Assembly: GCF_000753735.1 (NCBI RefSeq)
Contig: NZ_JPIN01000002.1
Coordinates: 186,001 to 250,000 of the forward strand
DNA length: 64,000 bases
Reading direction: 5' to 3'
Origin: Pseudidiomarina atlantica
GTDB taxonomy: Bacteria > Pseudomonadota > Gammaproteobacteria > Enterobacterales > Alteromonadaceae
Numbering within the stretch: the first letter of the stretch is position 1; the number at the start of each line of letters is the position of its first letter. Shown piece after piece: positions 36,229 through 44,872 of this stretch. Below the pieces are notes generated by a model. That model saw only the letters and a program-made list of their open reading frames with translations. It was not told the origin of the DNA and did no database searches. Position numbers and translations under genes: made by a program.

Positions 36229-37518
36229 TTAGATCACGAATAGGTTGCGGTACATGCGATGTGCATAATCGTCGGTCATGCCGGCAATATAATCGCAGAG
36301 AATGCGGTCTGCAGCGATTTGCCCACCGGTTTCAAAAGCCAATTGCCAACGTGATCGGGTGTTGTGGGGCAACAATCGCAGCGGCTCGTTGTAAAACGCA
36401 GTGTACAGATCGAGCAGCATATTCTGGCTGCGATAGCGCAATTGTTGAATCGAGGGCTGATTGATGACGTGCTCAAACACAACTGCTTTGAGGCTATCGA
36501 GTAAAAAGCGTTCAGCGGACGGCAAGGTAGCGTTATAGCGAATCAATGGCTCCTCTGCATCACCCAGCACTTCTTGCACACGCACTGCAGTCACAAAAAT
36601 ATTCACCAGCGCACCGATGGCGTCTTTGCGTGCGCTATGAGAGCTCGAAAACAGCTGAACGCCAAGTCGCGGAACTAAATCAGCAAGTTCACCATCAAGT
36701 TCGGCGACGACCCTGTCGAGATGTGCATGCCATTGGGCTTCCGACAAAGTGCCGGTGACCACGGCATCTTCCAGATCGTGCACACCATACGCAATGTCAT
36801 CGGCAAGCTCCATCAACGAGGCATCGAAACTTTTGTGCAACGACTTCTGCCACGGGCTTTTATCAAGTTGTTGGACTTGTTGGAATAACGCACGGTCGGC
36901 GCTCGACAAAGGTTCAAGGACCCAATCCAGCAAGTCGGCATCGCAGGCAAACAGTGCTTTAGCTGGTTTCCATTGCGCCAAACTGCCAGGTTGTTGAGCC
37001 TGTGGTGGTTGTGGCAGCTGCGGCATCAGCACTGGGTACTTCAATAGACCCAGCAGGCTGCGGCGGGTCAAGTCCATGCCGTGTTCACTATGGTAAGCCT
37101 CGAGCTTGCCAACAATGCGAAATGTTTGGCCATTACCTTCGAAACCACCGGAGCCGAGCATTTTATAGTTCAGCGCCGTCTCACCACCATGACCAAAAGG
37201 CGGATGGCCAATGTCATGGGCAAGGCACAGGGTTTCCATTAGGTTCAAGTCAGGCAACAGTGCTTGCTCTTGCGCGCTACCGACATGGGCGAGCTGATTA
37301 ATGAGTGAGGTACCAATTTGTGCAGCCTCTAACGAATGGGTCAAACGCGTACGATAAAAGTCATTTTCGCCCACGTTCATAATTTGCGTTTTCGACTGCA
37401 AACGGCGAAACGCCGCAGAGTGCAGCACTCGAGCACGATCGCGTTGCCATGGGGTGCGACGGTCGCCAGGTCGCTGTGCTGATGGACCAGAACGTCGTGC
37501 TTGCCAATGTGCACTCAT
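36229..37518 (-). CDS. dgt: dGTPase-family deoxynucleoside triphosphate triphosphohydrolase
   Basis: 429 residues, HD-superfamily hydrolase that cleaves dNTPs to nucleoside and triphosphate. The HD residues are in TRLTHSLEAAQIG (His, about residue 65) and CLAHDIGHPPFGHGGE (His-Asp), with the second Asp in LMELADDIAYGVHDLEDA. The N-terminus RTPWQRDRARVLHSAAFRRLQSKTQ is typical. The start is ATG 37518 with AGGAG upstream; longer reading upstream is not conserved. This is the type-2 deoxyguanosinetriphosphate triphosphohydrolase-like group rather than E. coli-type Dgt (505 residues). Confidence 0.92.
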   Translation of the reverse strand: MSAHWQARRSGPSAQRPGDRRTPWQRDRARVLHSAAFRRLQSKTQIMNVGENDFYRTRLTHSLEAAQIGTSLINQLAHVGSAQEQALLPDLNLMETLCLAHDIGHPPFGHGGETALNYKMLGSGGFEGNGQTFRIVGKLEAYHSEHGMDLTRRSLLGLLKYPVLMPQLPQPPQAQQPGSLAQWKPAKALFACDADLLDWVLEPLSSADRALFQQVQQLDKSPWQKSLHKSFDASLMELADDIAYGVHDLEDAVVTGTLSEAQWHAHLDRVVAELDGELADLVPRLGVQLFSSSHSARKDAIGALVNIFVTAVRVQEVLGDAEEPLIRYNATLPSAERFLLDSLKAVVFEHVINQPSIQQLRYRSQNMLLDLYTAFYNEPLRLLPHNTRSRWQLAFETGGQIAADRILCDYIAGMTDDYAHRMYRNLFVI

Positions 37519-37605
37519 GTGAACTCCTGTAATAGCTGCCATTCGAAGGTTGTTGTCATTGTATGCTATGTTTGACCTATGTTGCCAATTTCCAAGGAGT
37601 TTTCG

Positions 37606-38835
37606 ATGGACGCATTTCTTCAGCAGTGGCAGTCGGCGAGCCTCACCAGTGTTGGCTTTTTCTGGATGGCGCTGTGGGCGTTTGTACTCGGTTATTTTAT
37701 CAGTAGCATTATTCAAGTGCTCATCACGCGTCGGCAGATGCGTGAGGTGATGGGCGACGACGGCGCTAGGTCGGTGGCCCTAGGTGCTTTTTTTGGTTTC
37801 ATTTCAAGCTCCTGCAGTTTCGCTGCCTTGGCAACCACGCGTGCATTATTCAACAAAGGTGCGGCGTTTACCGCGTCGATGGCGTTTTTGTTGGCTTCAA
37901 CCAATTTAGTCATTGAGCTAGGCTTTGTGATTGCGGTTTTTTTGAGCTGGCAGTTTGTCATCGGTGAGTATCTAGGTGGTATTTTACTGATTGTTTTGGC
38001 TTGGTTGTTTGTGAAGTTCACAAGACCGCGGCAATTGATTGAAAATGCCCGCGATGAAAATGCTGACGGCGCTGATGATGAGAGCTACGATCTGCGTCAC
38101 TGGGGGGATGTGACCGATCCAGAACTGTGGCAGCAAGTTGCGCAAAAATTTGTGATGGAATGGCAAATGGTGTGGAAAGACATCTTGCTGGGCTTCACCG
38201 TTGCCGGTCTCATCGCTGCTTTTGTGCCGTCTGAGTTTTTCGCGTGGCTGTTTCAAGGTGTTGGTACCGAAACCAATGATGTTGGCTTTTGGGCAGTGTT
38301 ACAGCAAGCTGTGGTGGGTCCCATAGCTGCATTTTTCACCTTCATCGGTTCTATGGGTAATATTCCTTTGGCGGCGGTACTTTACGGCGAAGGCGTGGCC
38401 TTTGCGGGGGTGATGGCGTTCATCTTTTCTGACCTTGTAGTGTTGCCGGTGCTGCGTATCAACGCTCAATATTACGGTTGGAAAATGGCGCTTTACATTA
38501 CTGCGATGCTGTTTGTGTGTTTGGTTGCAACTTCACTGATCCTCCATTATGGCTTTGCCGCATTTGATTTATTGCCTAGTGGCGATAGTGTCAAAGCCAT
38601 CACTGAACGCGATCATTTTCAACTCAATTACGGATTCTATTTGAATCTTGCGGCGCTGGTCTTAACTGCGGTATTGGCGCGGTTTTGGTGGCAGCGACAA
38701 CAAGCGCATGCGCATCATGAACATCACCACGATCATGGTTCTACTTCGACTGGCCTCGCGACCTATTTGATGCGTGTACTGGTGGTACTGGCGCTGCTAT
38801 GGTTGGCGGGCGGTCTTGTGCTGGCGCTTATTTAG
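37606..38835 (+). CDS. DUF318/ArsP_1-family permease with His-rich segment
   Basis: 409-residue membrane protein of the permease family pfam03773 (UPF0718/ArsP_1). About eight to ten hydrophobic segments are visible, with the conserved SSCSFAALATTRALFNKGAAFTASMAFLLASTNLVIELG and its second-half counterpart FIGSMGNIPLAAVLYGEGVAFAGVMAFIFSDLV. Before the last helix is a His-rich stretch (QQAHAHHEHHHDHG), which suggests a metal-related substrate. The start is ATG 37606, eight bases after AAGGAG; an upstream ATG at 37579 lacks one. Family members are linked to metal or metalloid efflux in some bacteria; the substrate here is unknown. Confidence 0.85.
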   Translation: MDAFLQQWQSASLTSVGFFWMALWAFVLGYFISSIIQVLITRRQMREVMGDDGARSVALGAFFGFISSSCSFAALATTRALFNKGAAFTASMAFLLASTNLVIELGFVIAVFLSWQFVIGEYLGGILLIVLAWLFVKFTRPRQLIENARDENADGADDESYDLRHWGDVTDPELWQQVAQKFVMEWQMVWKDILLGFTVAGLIAAFVPSEFFAWLFQGVGTETNDVGFWAVLQQAVVGPIAAFFTFIGSMGNIPLAAVLYGEGVAFAGVMAFIFSDLVVLPVLRINAQYYGWKMALYITAMLFVCLVATSLILHYGFAAFDLLPSGDSVKAITERDHFQLNYGFYLNLAALVLTAVLARFWWQRQQAHAHHEHHHDHGSTSTGLATYLMRVLVVLALLWLAGGLVLALI

Positions 38836-39493
38836 CTGGTCGCCGCAGCATCACGACATCGGCAGCGACATAGTCGATTTCAAGGTGAAAGTGCTCAGCG
38901 AGCCAATGAAAGGTGTCTAGATGAAAAAAGCTGATATGGGTTGGGTCGTTGAGGTAAAACCAAGTGCCGAAACGTTCGCGGTTGAGCCAACGCTTGGTCA
39001 TGATAGCAAGCCAGCCTTGGGGTTTCAGGCAAGCAACGAGTTGTTCGAACACCTCGCGGGGCTGGCCAAGATGCTCAACAACTTCCGTGCAAGTGATGAA
39101 ATCGTATTGTTGTTGCAAGCGTTGTGGCACGTTAGCGTAGTACAAATCGTAGGTGGTGGTCGGAAAGCCTGCTGCGCTTAACATAGCTGCAAGCGCTGGC
39201 TGCGGACCACAGCCAAAATCAAGTCCCTGTGCACCCGCGCTCAAACGCGCCGCTAGCGGCTCTGCTGTACGGTTTAGAAAGCGTTGATAGCCGACGTCGT
39301 TGGGTTCATTCTGATGCAAGTCGTAGATCGCTTTTTCGGCGGCGGTATCGAGCCGTTGCGCGACTGGAACTTGAATCAATTGGCAGTTGGTGCAGCGCCA
39401 ATACTCGCGCCCGGCAAGGCTACCTTTGTGGCGTTGCCAGAAGCGTTCAGACATGGGGTGATAGCAAAGTCCGCAAGCGAAATCAGAGTGCAT
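38828..39493 (-). CDS. SAM-dependent methyltransferase with zinc ribbon
   Basis: 221 residues. The N-terminus carries two C-x2-C pairs (CGLC, CTNC; residues about 6-40) forming a zinc ribbon, followed by a class I methyltransferase domain with motif I GLDFGCGPQPAL and the post-motif EVVEHLGQPREVFEQL. The HL/TIFxLDTF-like end (ISFFHLDTFHWLAEHF) is that of small-molecule methyltransferases. The substrate is unknown. Its ATG overlaps the stop of the PAS-GGDEF gene by one base, so it belongs to the yajQ operon, and its 3' end overlaps the convergent permease by eight bases. Confidence 0.87.
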   Translation of the reverse strand: MHSDFACGLCYHPMSERFWQRHKGSLAGREYWRCTNCQLIQVPVAQRLDTAAEKAIYDLHQNEPNDVGYQRFLNRTAEPLAARLSAGAQGLDFGCGPQPALAAMLSAAGFPTTTYDLYYANVPQRLQQQYDFITCTEVVEHLGQPREVFEQLVACLKPQGWLAIMTKRWLNRERFGTWFYLNDPTHISFFHLDTFHWLAEHFHLEIDYVAADVVMLRRPAK

Positions 39494-40779
39494 TACTTGC
39501 TCTTCAACTGCGCGCTGATGGTTTGTTTGCGGCCGGCGTTTTTTGCTTGGTACATAGCAGTATCGGCGCAGTTCACTAGCTCATCCACCGTCGCTCCATG
39601 AGCTGGATACAGCGCGATACCGATACTCGCGGAAATTTGCAGCTGCTTATTTTCGATAGCAAAGGGCTTTTCTAGCTCGTCATGGAGACGCGCCGCGATG
39701 GTCTGGGCTACTTCTTCCGCCTGTGCTAAATCGGTAAAGTCATGCGCTAACACCAAAAACTCATCACCGCCGTTGCGACAAGCTAAATCGGTATCTCGCA
39801 GACATGACTTGAGCCGCCGCGCAACGTGCACCAGCATTTGGTCGCCAATGCTGTGGCCATGTTCATCGTTGACCGGTTTAAAATGGTCGAGGTCAACGAA
39901 CAGTATCGCTAAACAGCGCTGTTGAGCTGCACAGTGCTGCAATACCCGCGCCAAGTGCTCGTCAAAATGGTTACGATTGAGCAACTGAGTCAACATGTCA
40001 TGACGTGCCATGCGAGCGAGTTTTTCCCGCTGTACACGTTGTTCGGTAATGTCACGCGCGATTCCGAGTAAGTACTGATGCTGCCCATCCTGGTCGTCAA
40101 TCCGTGAGGCACGACACGCATACCAGCGCCAGTCACCATTTTGATGGCGCACTCGGAATTCAATGTCACTAATCGGGCTACCGTCAGAAAACAAGGCTTG
40201 GATAAAAGCGTGGCAAGCACTGACATCTTCAGGATGCACAAACTGCTCAAACGACTGCTGTAAATTACCATTCGGTTGGTAGCCTAAATGGCGCTCGAGA
40301 TTGGGCGACAGGTAATCAATAATGCCGTTGCGGTCAAGAGTAAAAATAATATCGTTGGCGTGCTCTACCAAGCTGCGAAAGCGTTTTTCACTACTCCGCA
40401 ACTCAACCTCAAGTTGCCGGCGGTGCGTTGCCTCAACAATGTAACCGCTCCACTCAAGGGTGCCGTCGTCACGAACGCGCCCTGAGTCATGGGCGTCGAG
40501 CCACAGCAGCGTGCCATCAGGGCGAATAAATCGAAATGGGTAATGCCACTCAAGCCCTTGCTCTGCAGCCAGTATGCTGGAGCTGATAACGTTCTCAACA
40601 TCGTCAGGATGAATGGCGTTTAAAAGTGGTTCGGCATCTTTGAGCAGCGGTGCACTTTCAAAGCCGAGCAAGTCGACCGCTGAGTCACTTAAAAAGGTAA
40701 AGCGAAAGCGACCATTAGGTTCGCGTATCAGTTGATAGGCGATGCCCGGGAGTTGTTGCACAAAGTGCTGCCAGTCCAT
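39493..40779 (-). CDS. PAS-PAS-GGDEF diguanylate cyclase
   Basis: 428 residues: two PAS domains (about 10-120 and 130-255) and a GGDEF domain (about 265-425). The active site is NGGDEF in CRNGGDEFLVLAH and the I-site RDTD lies five residues upstream, so an active, product-inhibited cyclase is expected. No membrane segment is seen. The start is ATG 40779; an in-frame TTG at 40791 would add four residues and bring it to three bases from the yajQ stop. It lies between yajQ and the methyltransferase in a tight operon, which puts a cyclase next to a proposed c-di-GMP receptor. Confidence 0.92.
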   Translation of the reverse strand: MDWQHFVQQLPGIAYQLIREPNGRFRFTFLSDSAVDLLGFESAPLLKDAEPLLNAIHPDDVENVISSSILAAEQGLEWHYPFRFIRPDGTLLWLDAHDSGRVRDDGTLEWSGYIVEATHRRQLEVELRSSEKRFRSLVEHANDIIFTLDRNGIIDYLSPNLERHLGYQPNGNLQQSFEQFVHPEDVSACHAFIQALFSDGSPISDIEFRVRHQNGDWRWYACRASRIDDQDGQHQYLLGIARDITEQRVQREKLARMARHDMLTQLLNRNHFDEHLARVLQHCAAQQRCLAILFVDLDHFKPVNDEHGHSIGDQMLVHVARRLKSCLRDTDLACRNGGDEFLVLAHDFTDLAQAEEVAQTIAARLHDELEKPFAIENKQLQISASIGIALYPAHGATVDELVNCADTAMYQAKNAGRKQTISAQLKSK

Positions 40780-40794
40780 GTTCAACTGCAACCA

Positions 40795-41280
40795 TCAGTC
40801 ACGGAAATTCTCAAACTGTAGCGGTTGCTCAATGTCTGATTGGCGCAGCATGGCAATGGTCTGCTGCAAATCATCGCGCTTTTTGCCGCTCACCCGCACT
40901 TTATCGCCTTGAATCGAGCTTTGCACTTTGAGTTTGCTGTCTTTGATCAGTTTGTTGATCTGCTTCGCCAATGGCTGGTCGATACCTTGGCGAAAAGTGA
41001 TCGTGGTACTGAAAGTTTTGCCGCTATGCGTCAGGTTCTCCGGTGTTTCGGTGCCGGCTAGGCTAAGATTTCGTTTGGCACAGTGGTTGGCAAAGATATC
41101 GTACAGTTGTTGCACTTGGAAGTCGGATTCTGAGGTCAGTTTTACGGTCAGCTCGTTGAGCTCGATACTGGCATCAACACCACGAAAGTCAAAACGCGAG
41201 GTGAGCTCACGATTGGCATTGTCCACAGCGTTCTTCAGCTCGACACGATCGACTTCAGAGACAATATCGAACGTTGGCAT
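40795..41280 (-). CDS. yajQ: YajQ-family cyclic-di-GMP-binding protein
   Basis: 161 residues, full length. The start is ATG 41280 ([12 protein letters not shown], the usual N-terminus), with GGAGAG upstream. Two duplicated ferredoxin-like domains are recognisable in [19 protein letters not shown] and [41 protein letters not shown]. YajQ proteins bind nucleotides; the Xanthomonas homologue is a c-di-GMP receptor that works with a transcription factor. It is the first gene of the operon with a diguanylate cyclase and a methyltransferase. Confidence 0.95.
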   Translation of the reverse strand: MPTFDIVSEVDRVELKNAVDNANRELTSRFDFRGVDASIELNELTVKLTSESDFQVQQLYDIFANHCAKRNLSLAGTETPENLTHSGKTFSTTITFRQGIDQPLAKQINKLIKDSKLKVQSSIQGDKVRVSGKKRDDLQQTIAMLRQSDIEQPLQFENFRD

Positions 41281-41359
41281 AAGCAAACTCTCCAATAATT
41301 TGTATAACAGATTGTTTTATTATCATTAATAAACGGCAATGTCACAAGATTTAAGTTTT

Positions 41360-41375
41360 AGATGGCTAGATGTCT
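41360..41375. promoter_or_regulatory. MetJ boxes before metX
   Basis: Two adjacent 8-bp units, AGATGGCT (41360-41367) and AGATGTCT (41368-41375), match the MetJ consensus AGACGTCT at 6 and 7 of 8 positions. MetJ with SAM binds such head-to-tail repeats. They lie 69 bases before the metX start, so repression by methionine/SAM is predicted. Confidence 0.65.
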
Positions 41376-41443
41376 GGATTGACATTGATAGCTATTTGCG
41401 GTTTGCTATTGGCTGTTGGTGGGGCGGATTCCTTGAGAGGATT

Positions 41444-42340
41444 ATGAGTATTGGGTTTGTTGACCATAAGGTCATAACAAGTTACGGCGAACTGTGTTTG
41501 CGGCAACAAGGACCAAGCGGTGCGCCACGGGTGCTGGTGCTTGGCGGTATTTCGGGCGGGCGCTTAGCCTATTTAGCCGACGGCTCGGGTTGGTGGCAGG
41601 GGCTCTTCACCCACCTCGACTTACATGCTTACGAGGTTTGGACGTTGGATTACTTGGGCGGCATGGGCGACAGTTTATGTGACGCTCCTCCCGCAACGGT
41701 TGAAGCGCAAGCTGAAGCTATTGCCTTGGCACTGCAAAAACTTGGTTGTACCCAGTGGCATACTATCATCGGCGGCTCTTTTGGCGGCTGTGTGGGGATG
41801 GTGTTGGCATTGCATGAGGCATTGCGTGTGCAACGCTTGGCGGTGCTTGGTGCGGCGCACCGACCGACCGCACAAGCGGTGATGTTACGTAGTTTGCAGC
41901 GCGACTTTATCGAATTAACAGCGCAAACCCAACAGCCTGAACGCGGTGTGGCTTTGGCACGCGCGCTTGCCATGGTCACCTATCGTGGTACCACCGGCTT
42001 GGACGTGCGCTTCCCCGATGGCAATGCTGCGGTCCATTATATGCACGACCGTGCAGCCCGCTTGGTGCAACAGAATCCGCTACAGGCACGGCAATTGTTC
42101 ACGGTCTTCGGGCCGGCTCTTGATGCCTTTCGGATTGCACCGCAAGCTTTGCAACTGCCAGTGTGTGTGATTGGCTTTCAAGATGACCTGTTAGTGCCGC
42201 CGCATTTGCTCGAGGAGTTCAGTCGACAGTTGCCGCAGTGTCAAGCTTATGAACACGTGGCAACGGCCCATGGGCACGATGGTTTTATTCTGAATACCGC
42301 GGCCTTTGCGCCGCGTTTGCAACAGTTTATGGAGGCGTGA
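41444..42340 (+). CDS. metX: MetX-type homoserine O-acyltransferase (short)
   Basis: 298-residue alpha/beta hydrolase fold acyltransferase of the homoserine acetyl/succinyl-transferase (MetX) family. The nucleophile is in IGGSFGGCVGM (Ser near residue 107), Asp in GFQDDLLVPP and His in TAHGHDGFILN complete the triad, and the N-terminal LVLGGISGGR oxyanion region is present. Typical MetX is about 340-380 residues, so this one is compact. It acylates homoserine at the start of methionine synthesis; acetyl versus succinyl donor cannot be told. ATG 41444 is preferred (GAGAGG before it). It overlaps the homoserine dehydrogenase gene by one base and has MetJ boxes upstream. Confidence 0.88.
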   Translation: MSIGFVDHKVITSYGELCLRQQGPSGAPRVLVLGGISGGRLAYLADGSGWWQGLFTHLDLHAYEVWTLDYLGGMGDSLCDAPPATVEAQAEAIALALQKLGCTQWHTIIGGSFGGCVGMVLALHEALRVQRLAVLGAAHRPTAQAVMLRSLQRDFIELTAQTQQPERGVALARALAMVTYRGTTGLDVRFPDGNAAVHYMHDRAARLVQQNPLQARQLFTVFGPALDAFRIAPQALQLPVCVIGFQDDLLVPPHLLEEFSRQLPQCQAYEHVATAHGHDGFILNTAAFAPRLQQFMEA

Positions 42341-43425
42341 TGAGCGGTGCAGAAGTTGCAATTGGGGTGATTGGTGTCGGTACTATTGGCGGTTACTGGC
42401 TGGATCATTTTGCGCCCACTTTACCGCTTCAGAGTCGCGCGCGGGTGACCGCGATTTTTCGCCGGCAACAGCAGTGGCTTGCACCTCGTGGTATTGCCAG
42501 TAAGCACTGGCGTGAAACTTTTACTCAGCATGCGCAAGCGCGTCAAGCTGATGGGGTTGAGCAATGGTTGCAAGCAACTCGGCAACGTGAGCAACAACCG
42601 GTTGTGCTTGATTTAACTGCCGATAAAACCATCAGCCGTCGCTATCCTGCGTGGTTTGCTAGTGGTGCTCACATTATTTCTGCCAATAAATACGCTGGTT
42701 CCAGTGCTTGGTCGTTTTACCAGGAACTGCAACGGGTGCGGCGTCAATACCAGCGTCATTGGCTCTACAACACCACGGTCGGCGCTGGACTTCCGATATT
42801 GTCGGCGCTACACGAGCGTTGCCTGTGCGGTGACCAGGTGCAACGCGTCGAAGGTAACTTGTCTGGTTCGCTGTCATGGATTTTTCAGCAGTACCGCGCC
42901 GGCGATAAGCTCTCAGACTGGGTGTTGAAAGCGCAGAAAATGGGACTAACCGAGCCTGATCCGCGGCTCGATCTTGGCGGTATGGATGTCGCTCGCAAAC
43001 TGGTCATTTTGGCGCGTGAAGTCGGCTGGAAACTGCAACTCAAAGATATCAACATGCAAAATCTAGTGCCGGATACTTTGCAGGCGGTTAGTGCGACAAA
43101 TTTTGTCGCACGACTTGACGACTTTGATCAGGCATTTGACGCTTGGCGTCAACGCGAGCACCCCAATGCTGAACAATTTGTCTATTTGGGTTTTGTCGCG
43201 CGTGATGGTGCTGGCCAAGCCAGTGGTGGCACGCGGTTGCAACCGATTGATGACAGTTCTCCTTATGCGCGACTCCCCGCCGGCAATGCCAACTTTACTG
43301 TGCAGTCGCGGCAGTACGATGCTAATCCATTGGTGATCCAAGGGCCAGGTGCAGGTCCTGAGGTCACCGCTGCGGGTGTTCATAGTGACGTGCTGCAATT
43401 AATCGCGCGCTTAAAAAATAATTAG
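42340..43425 (+). CDS. homoserine dehydrogenase, monofunctional
   Basis: 361 residues resembling the C-terminal homoserine dehydrogenase half of the fused aspartokinase II-homoserine dehydrogenase MetL, without the kinase. NAD(P) motif GVIGVGTIGGYWLDHF (residues about 8-22) and catalytic lysine region DLGGMDVARKLVILAREVGW are clear; NTTVGAGLPILSAL and GNLSGSLSWIF are typical. It reduces aspartate semialdehyde to homoserine, the substrate of MetX encoded just upstream (ATGA-type overlap; GTG 42337 would be an alternative start). The pairing with metX under MetJ-like sites commits this enzyme to methionine rather than threonine. Confidence 0.92.
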   Translation: MSGAEVAIGVIGVGTIGGYWLDHFAPTLPLQSRARVTAIFRRQQQWLAPRGIASKHWRETFTQHAQARQADGVEQWLQATRQREQQPVVLDLTADKTISRRYPAWFASGAHIISANKYAGSSAWSFYQELQRVRRQYQRHWLYNTTVGAGLPILSALHERCLCGDQVQRVEGNLSGSLSWIFQQYRAGDKLSDWVLKAQKMGLTEPDPRLDLGGMDVARKLVILAREVGWKLQLKDINMQNLVPDTLQAVSATNFVARLDDFDQAFDAWRQREHPNAEQFVYLGFVARDGAGQASGGTRLQPIDDSSPYARLPAGNANFTVQSRQYDANPLVIQGPGAGPEVTAAGVHSDVLQLIARLKNN

Positions 43426-43461
43426 AAATGGGGTTGCAATCAAAACAGCTTTAATTAATAT

Positions 43462-43485
43462 GGACGTCTAAACGTATAAACATTT
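43462..43485. promoter_or_regulatory. MetJ boxes before metY
   Basis: Three consecutive 8-bp units: GGACGTCT (7/8), AAACGTAT (6/8) and AAACATTT (5/8), against the consensus AGACGTCT. They end 30 bases before the metY start and sit where a promoter would be. Confidence 0.72.
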
Positions 43486-43515
43486 AAAAGTGTATTTGCT
43501 TTGAGTGAGGCTTCC

Positions 43516-44841
43516 ATGACCCAGAATTATCGCGCAGCAACCCTAGCCATCCATCATGGCTATGAGACCGACCCAACGACGAAATCTGTGGCGGTACCGA
43601 TTTACCAAACCGCTGCATTCGCTTTTGACGATGCCCAACACGGCGCTGATTTATTTGATTTGGCAGTACCAGGTAATATTTACAGCCGCATCATGAACCC
43701 AACCAACGATGTGTTGGAGCAACGGGTTGCGGCGCTCGAAGGTGGAATCGCAGGTCTTGCCGTTGCCTCGGGCATGGCAGCCATTCAATATGCTTTGATC
43801 ACGCTGGCTAAGCATGGTGATAACATTGTCACCACCCCGAATCTGTACGGTGGCACTTACACCTTGTTTGCTCACATGCTGCCGTCGTTTGGCATCGAGG
43901 TGCGCTTCGCCAAATCGGCGGATGCTGCGGATATCGCCGCCTGTATCGATGCCAATACCAAGGCTATCTATTGTGAAACCATCGGCAACCCCGCCGGTAA
44001 CATTGCCGACCTTGAAGCATATGCGGCAATTGCTGAGCGTGAGGGAGTGCCTTTGGTGGTCGACAATACCGTGGCGACGCCAACCTTGTGTAAGCCGCTT
44101 GAGTGGGGTGCGCACATTGTGGTGCATTCACTGACCAAATACATTGGCGGTCATGGCACGACTATCGGCGGTCTGATTGTCGATGGCGGTACTTTCGACT
44201 GGGCCAAACATGCGCATAAATTCCCGCAGTTTAATGAACCGGAACCGGCTTATCACGGCGTGGTGTACAACGAAGCATTTGAAGCCGCAGCGTTTATCGC
44301 GCGTGTCCGTACGGTCGCCCTGCGCAACACCGGTGCGGCCTTATCACCATTCAATGCGTTCTTGATCCTGCAGGGACTCGAAACCCTGGAACTGCGCATT
44401 GAACGCCATTGCTCGAATACCCAACGCGTGCTGCACTTCTTGCAGCATCACCCAGATGTGGCTTGGGTCAACTATGCTGGCCTTGAAAATCACCCGCAGT
44501 ATGAATTGGCGCAAAAATACATTCGTGGTGGTTTGCCTGCATCGCTACTGACCTTTGGTTTAAAAGATGGCTACCAAGCGAGTGTGCAGTTCTACGATAA
44601 GCTCAAGTTATTCAAACGTTTGGTGAATATTGGTGATACTAAGTCGCTCGCCTGCCACCCAGCTTCCACTACGCACCGCCAATTGACACCGGAAGAGCAG
44701 TTGCAAGTTGGGGTCAAGCCCGAGGCAATTCGCTTGTGTGTCGGCATCGAACATCCTGACGACATCATCGCAGATCTGGAACAGGCGTTGGTAAAGACGG
44801 TGCAGGAGACTGCACAAACGACAGTAACTGCGGTAGAGTAA
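43516..44841 (+). CDS. metY: O-acetylhomoserine sulfhydrylase-type enzyme
   Basis: 441-residue PLP enzyme of the Cys/Met metabolism family (O-acetylhomoserine (thiol)-lyase). The start TLAIHHGYETDPTTKSVAVPIYQTAAF is typical, the PLP lysine is in VHSLTKYIGGHGT (near residue 209), and the long insertion FDWAKHAHKFPQFNEPEPAYHGVV distinguishes it from cystathionine gamma-synthase (about 380 residues). It makes homocysteine directly from sulfide, which with MetX gives the direct-sulfhydrylation route. ATG 43516 has GAGG upstream; a TTG at 43501 is less likely. It has its own MetJ-like boxes. Confidence 0.94.
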   Translation: MTQNYRAATLAIHHGYETDPTTKSVAVPIYQTAAFAFDDAQHGADLFDLAVPGNIYSRIMNPTNDVLEQRVAALEGGIAGLAVASGMAAIQYALITLAKHGDNIVTTPNLYGGTYTLFAHMLPSFGIEVRFAKSADAADIAACIDANTKAIYCETIGNPAGNIADLEAYAAIAEREGVPLVVDNTVATPTLCKPLEWGAHIVVHSLTKYIGGHGTTIGGLIVDGGTFDWAKHAHKFPQFNEPEPAYHGVVYNEAFEAAAFIARVRTVALRNTGAALSPFNAFLILQGLETLELRIERHCSNTQRVLHFLQHHPDVAWVNYAGLENHPQYELAQKYIRGGLPASLLTFGLKDGYQASVQFYDKLKLFKRLVNIGDTKSLACHPASTTHRQLTPEEQLQVGVKPEAIRLCVGIEHPDDIIADLEQALVKTVQETAQTTVTAVE

Positions 44842-44872
44842 ACGTCAAGTAACAAACACATGGAATGGCGGC

